A stretch of DNA of 64,000 bases from contig NZ_CP016359.1 of NCBI RefSeq assembly GCF_001951155.1, positions 3,372,001 to 3,436,000 on the forward strand, in the 5' to 3' direction. This document shows, piece after piece, positions 60,897 to 64,000 of the stretch. The stretch's first letter is position 1; each line of letters starts with the position of its first letter. The translations under genes were made by a program, and so were the position numbers. The notes under the pieces were generated by a model. That model saw only the letters and a list, made by a program, of their open reading frames with translations, did not search any database and was not told the DNA's origin. This stretch comes from Christiangramia flava JLT2011 (GTDB lineage: Bacteria > Bacteroidota > Bacteroidia > Flavobacteriales > Flavobacteriaceae).

Positions 60897-62453
60897 ATGT
60901 CTGAAGATCAAAAAAAACTTCTCGAAACACAGCTGTGGAATATTGCTAATGAATTAAGAGGGAAGATGGATGCCGATGAATTTAGAGATTATATTCTAGG
61001 TTTTATTTTTTATAAGTACCTGTCAGAGAAACAGCATATATACGCGAATAAATTGCTGGAAACCGAGCGTATAAAGGAATATACACTTATCACGAGTGAG
61101 GAGGATTTGGATTTTATTAAGGAAGAATCTGTTCTCAAATTAGGTTATTTTCTACGTCCAGAGGAATTATTCACTGCAATAGCCACCAAAGGGAATGCTG
61201 ATAAAGAAGTTCAGGATAACTTTATTCTCGAAGATCTTCAAAGTATTCTCAACAATATAGAACAGAGTACGATGGGAACTGAAAGTGAAGAAGATTTTAA
61301 TAAGCTATTCGAAGATCTAGATCTTAGTAGCACTAAATTAGGTCGTTCTGTTGAGGCAAGGAATAATCTAATTGCAAAAGTGCTGGGGCATCTGGATGAA
61401 ATCGATTTTAATCTTGAAGATGCAGATAGTGATATTCTTGGTAATGCCTATGAATATTTAATCGGGCAATTCGCCAGTGGAGCGGGTAAAAAGGCTGGTG
61501 AATTTTACACTCCGCAGCAGGTTTCGAAAATACTTGCGAAGCTTGTTACTAGTGATAAAAAAAGATTGAAAAGTGTATATGATCCTACATGCGGATCAGG
61601 GTCATTATTATTACGGGTAGCGAAGGAAGTTAAGGTAGATGATTTCTATGGACAGGAACTTAATCGGACTACTTATAATTTAGCCCGAATGAATATGATT
61701 CTTCATGATGTTCATTATCGTCATTTCGATTTACAGCAAGAAGATACATTGAGAGATCCACAACACTTAAACGAACGATTTGAAGCCATTGTAGCTAATC
61801 CTCCCTTTTCTGCAAAATGGCCCGGAAAGAAAAATCCTTTATTTGAAAATGATGAACGTTTTAGCCAGTATGGCAAGTTAGCGCCAAGTAGTAAGGCTGA
61901 CTTTGCATTCGTGCAGCATATGATCTATCAACTTTCGGAAAATGGAACTATAGCCTGTGTTCTACCTCATGGTGTACTTTTCAGAGGATCTGCTGAAGGA
62001 ACAATTAGGAAATATCTGATTGAAAAACTGAATTACCTTGATGCAGTTATCGGTTTGCCAGCTAATATATTTTACGGAACCAGTATTCCTACTTGTATTT
62101 TGGTTATTAGTAAGTGTCGAGTTAATGATGATAACATTTTATTTATCGATGCATCCGAGAGCTATGAAAAAGATGGGAATAAAAATAAACTTACTGAAAC
62201 CCATATAGAGAAAATAGTCGATACTTATCGAAAACGCCAAACTATAGATAAATTTAGCTATGTAGCTCCTCTGGAAGAAATACAAGAAAATGATTTCAAT
62301 TTAAATATTCCTCGTTATGTTGACACATTTGAGGAAGAAGAACCTGTAGATATTAATGCTGTAATGAAGGAAATAAAAAGTCTGGAAGCTCAGAGAACAG
62401 AATTGGATAAGGAGATTGAGGGGTATTTTCAGGAACTAGGTATAAATTTTTAG
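60897..62453 (+). CDS. hsdM: Type I restriction-modification methyltransferase subunit
   Basis: 518 residues, the usual HsdM size. N6-adenine methyltransferase motifs: GEFYTPQQVSKILAKL (about 201-216), DPTCGSGSLLLRV (motif I, about 229-241) and ANPPFSAKWPG (motif IV NPPF, about 301). The N-terminal HsdM helical domain opens LETQLWNIANELRGKMDADE. It pairs with HsdS to methylate a bipartite DNA target. hsdS follows at 37 bp. hsdR is not in the window. Confidence 0.95.
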   Translation: MSEDQKKLLETQLWNIANELRGKMDADEFRDYILGFIFYKYLSEKQHIYANKLLETERIKEYTLITSEEDLDFIKEESVLKLGYFLRPEELFTAIATKGNADKEVQDNFILEDLQSILNNIEQSTMGTESEEDFNKLFEDLDLSSTKLGRSVEARNNLIAKVLGHLDEIDFNLEDADSDILGNAYEYLIGQFASGAGKKAGEFYTPQQVSKILAKLVTSDKKRLKSVYDPTCGSGSLLLRVAKEVKVDDFYGQELNRTTYNLARMNMILHDVHYRHFDLQQEDTLRDPQHLNERFEAIVANPPFSAKWPGKKNPLFENDERFSQYGKLAPSSKADFAFVQHMIYQLSENGTIACVLPHGVLFRGSAEGTIRKYLIEKLNYLDAVIGLPANIFYGTSIPTCILVISKCRVNDDNILFIDASESYEKDGNKNKLTETHIEKIVDTYRKRQTIDKFSYVAPLEEIQENDFNLNIPRYVDTFEEEEPVDINAVMKEIKSLEAQRTELDKEIEGYFQELGINF

Positions 62454-62490
62454 TAGTAAAAATCCTTAATCTAAAAAAACCAGAATTTTA

Positions 62491-63660
62491 ATGTCTACTA
62501 TGAAGGAAGAAGGTAAAAAAAACAATAATGTTCCAAATTTGAGATTTCCTGAGTTTAAGGAGGAATGGGTGAGAACACGTTTGGGTGATATAGCTGTATT
62601 TAAAAAAGGTAAAGGAATCTCAAAAAATGATATTTCTATAGAGGGTAAAACAGATTGTATTCGGTATGGTGAACTTTATACATATTATGATGAGGTAATT
62701 GAAGATGTTATTTCGACTACTAATTTGAATCCAGATAATTTAATACTTAGCGAGGAAAATGATATAATCATTCCTTCCTCCGGTGAGTCTTCTATTGAAA
62801 TTGCAAAAGCTTCTTGTGTCCAAAAATCGGGTGTCGCGCTAGGAGGAGACCTAAATATTATAAAAACAAATAGTTATGGAAATTTTTTGGCGTATTACTT
62901 AAATAATAAAAAAAAGAATAATATAGGTAGAATTGCACAAGGTTCTTCTGTTGTTCATTTATATGCAAAACAGCTCTCCAAATTAAATATTGCTTTGCCT
63001 ACAATAAATGAACAATATAAGATAGGCTCATTTTTGAATTTAATTGAGAAAAGGATAAAAGCCCAAATCAAAATAATTGAAAATTTAGAATCCTTAATGA
63101 AAGGTCTAGGAAAAAAGATTTTTAGCCAAAAGCTACGCTTTCATAATGTTGATGGGAATAGATGCAATGATTGGAAAAAAGTAAAACTGGAGGATGTTTT
63201 GGAAATCGGTAGCGGCAGGGATTATAAACATTTAAAGGAAGGTAATATCCCTGTATTTGGTACAGGAGGTTTTATGACTTCAGTTGAGGGATTTTTATAT
63301 GAGGGAGAAAGTGTAGGTATTGGACGAAAAGGTACTATTGACAAACCTGTTTTCTTGAAAGGTAAATTCTGGACTGTTGACACTCTGTTTTATACCCATT
63401 CATTTAAACAAGTATTTCCTAAATTCATTTATTATCTTTTCCTTCAAATAAATTGGAAAAAATACAATGAAGCTACGGGTGTACCAAGTTTATCAAAGAG
63501 TACAATTGAAAAGATAAAAATAAAAACTCCATGTTTGGCCGAACAAACTAAAATTTTAAAATTTCTTTCTTCTTTCGATGAAAAAATTAAATCAGAAAAA
63601 TACTTATTACAACAGTACAAGAAACAAAAGCAATACTTGCTTCAAAACATGTTTATATAA
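62491..63660 (+). CDS. hsdS: Type I restriction-modification specificity subunit
   Basis: 389 residues with two target-recognition domains (about 20-190 and 225-380), each followed by a helical spacer (IGSFLNLIEKRIKAQIKIIE; then FLSSFDEKIKSEKYLLQQYK). The start NVPNLRFPEFKEEWVRTRLG is the common opening. Each domain reads one half of the recognition site. It follows hsdM directly. Its stop region overlaps by 8 bp the stop region of a second hsdS on the opposite strand, a layout often seen at phase-variable loci. Confidence 0.93.
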   Translation: MSTMKEEGKKNNNVPNLRFPEFKEEWVRTRLGDIAVFKKGKGISKNDISIEGKTDCIRYGELYTYYDEVIEDVISTTNLNPDNLILSEENDIIIPSSGESSIEIAKASCVQKSGVALGGDLNIIKTNSYGNFLAYYLNNKKKNNIGRIAQGSSVVHLYAKQLSKLNIALPTINEQYKIGSFLNLIEKRIKAQIKIIENLESLMKGLGKKIFSQKLRFHNVDGNRCNDWKKVKLEDVLEIGSGRDYKHLKEGNIPVFGTGGFMTSVEGFLYEGESVGIGRKGTIDKPVFLKGKFWTVDTLFYTHSFKQVFPKFIYYLFLQINWKKYNEATGVPSLSKSTIEKIKIKTPCLAEQTKILKFLSSFDEKIKSEKYLLQQYKKQKQYLLQNMFI

Positions 63661-64000
63661 ATAGGTGCTGTAGAAAATATTTTTTTTGTAAAATATATTG
63701 TTCCAAGATTTTATTTTCGAGTTCAATTTTTCTGTCAAGAGAAGATAATAAAGAGGCGGTTTTTTGCTGTTCTTCCTTACTAGGAACAGGAACTTTCAAT
63801 GATTTAATTATTTGAGCAGATAAGTTTCCTTGACCTCCTTGCAGGTAGGTTTTTAGAATCCGATTCTTATTCGTTCGTAGATAGTAAAGTAAGAAACCAT
63901 TATCTATATTTGTCTTAATGCAAAGAATGGCTTGGTTTATAGCTCCTTTAAACTTGGAAATTCCCACTTCTCCACTAGTAGCTCCATATAAGGCAAAAAT
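63653..64000 (-). CDS. Second hsdS gene, convergent, 5' end outside window
   Basis: On the minus strand the frame is open to the window edge. The visible 115 residues are the end of a target-recognition domain (FALYGATSGEVGISKFKGAI, then GNLSAQIIKSLKVPVPSKEE) and the last spacer helix (ASLLSSLDRKIELENKILEQ, then QKKYFLQHLFI). The internal GTG at 63967 is not a real start. It converges with the first hsdS. The two C-termini are similar in protein (QYKKQKQYLLQNMFI and QYILQKKYFLQHLFI) but not identical in DNA. It is probably a silent or alternative specificity cassette. Confidence 0.85.
   Translation of the reverse strand: MFALYGATSGEVGISKFKGAINQAILCIKTNIDNGFLLYYLRTNKNRILKTYLQGGQGNLSAQIIKSLKVPVPSKEEQQKTASLLSSLDRKIELENKILEQYILQKKYFLQHLFI

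Noticed and set aside
1..64000. CRISPR array, rRNA, tRNA or complete insertion sequence
   Set aside because: No regularly spaced repeats, no RNA-gene signatures and no transposase were noticed on reading both strands; a systematic search was not possible.

Overview
The window is from a low-G+C member of the Bacteroidota, most likely family Flavobacteriaceae. The evidence is the conjugative-transposon Tra protein set, a BfmA/BtgA-type mobilization protein, an RteC-domain regulator, TAnnTTTG promoter elements and protein families typical of that group. It reads as an accessory region: a metabolic/stress operon, a large and partly decayed metal-resistance region, a conjugation module and a type I restriction-modification locus. 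No tRNA, rRNA, CRISPR array or complete insertion sequence was seen. No intact integrase was seen either, so whether this is an integrated element or a plasmid is open.

Region 1 (1-13241, all plus strand, mostly 0-60 bp gaps) looks like one long operon. It encodes a dicarboxylate/glutamate-type symporter (cut by the window edge), ATP-dependent phosphofructokinase, a D-lactate dehydrogenase, a tandem universal stress protein, an ATP-cone plus nuclease-fold protein, a beta-CASP metallo-beta-lactamase RNase, an archaeal-type AMP phosphorylase, a PRPP synthetase, three uncharacterised proteins, a CopB-like CPH P-type ATPase and an MFS exporter. The combination suggests a fermentative, low-energy stress module joined to metal export.

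Region 2 (about 13.6-39.3 kb, plus strand) starts with a dead tyrosine recombinase. It holds copper and divalent-metal genes: DUF3347, DUF305, multicopper oxidase, a Met-rich lipoprotein, SHOCT, DUF302, a four-helix Cys-rich copper protein, a broken CopA, a Czc-type RND pump fused to a TolC-like domain with its adaptor, a PII-like protein, a Fur regulator, an SPC-type P1B-4 ATPase and a CDF transporter. Many genes are broken: integrase, an outer-membrane fragment, DUF302, a small lipoprotein, copA, a CDF fragment, a Ca/Na exchanger fragment abutting a second copA tail, and a YdbT-like PH-domain gene. Single-base errors in the sequence could explain some of these but not the deletions and chimeras.

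Region 3 (about 39.9-56.7 kb) is the conjugation module. ssb and radC precede a hairpin-rich candidate oriT and a plus-strand mobilization operon (BfmA-like, relaxase, coupling protein). An AbiE-type toxin-antitoxin locus follows, with its toxin gene interrupted by a RelE/ParE module. The type IV secretion genes traE-traF-traG-traI-traJ-traK-traM-traN run on the minus strand from about 53.65 to 46.74 kb. Behind them lie a DnaC-like ATPase, a winged-helix replication-type protein, an excisionase-like protein and RteC. Two palindromes with the same ACTGA-N3-TCAGT core lie upstream of the two transfer operons, and two TTCGTA-N2-TACGAA-type sites lie upstream of the excisionase-like gene.

Region 4 (56.8-60.7 kb) is the least familiar part. 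A minus-strand fusion of an alpha-oxoamine-synthase-like PLP enzyme with a GNAT-like domain is divergent from a small STAS-like protein and an AraC-type regulator. Two inverted 11-bp boxes stand about 50-55 bp upstream of the two divergent start codons. Region 5 (60.9-64 kb) has hsdM, hsdS and a second, convergent hsdS running off the window.
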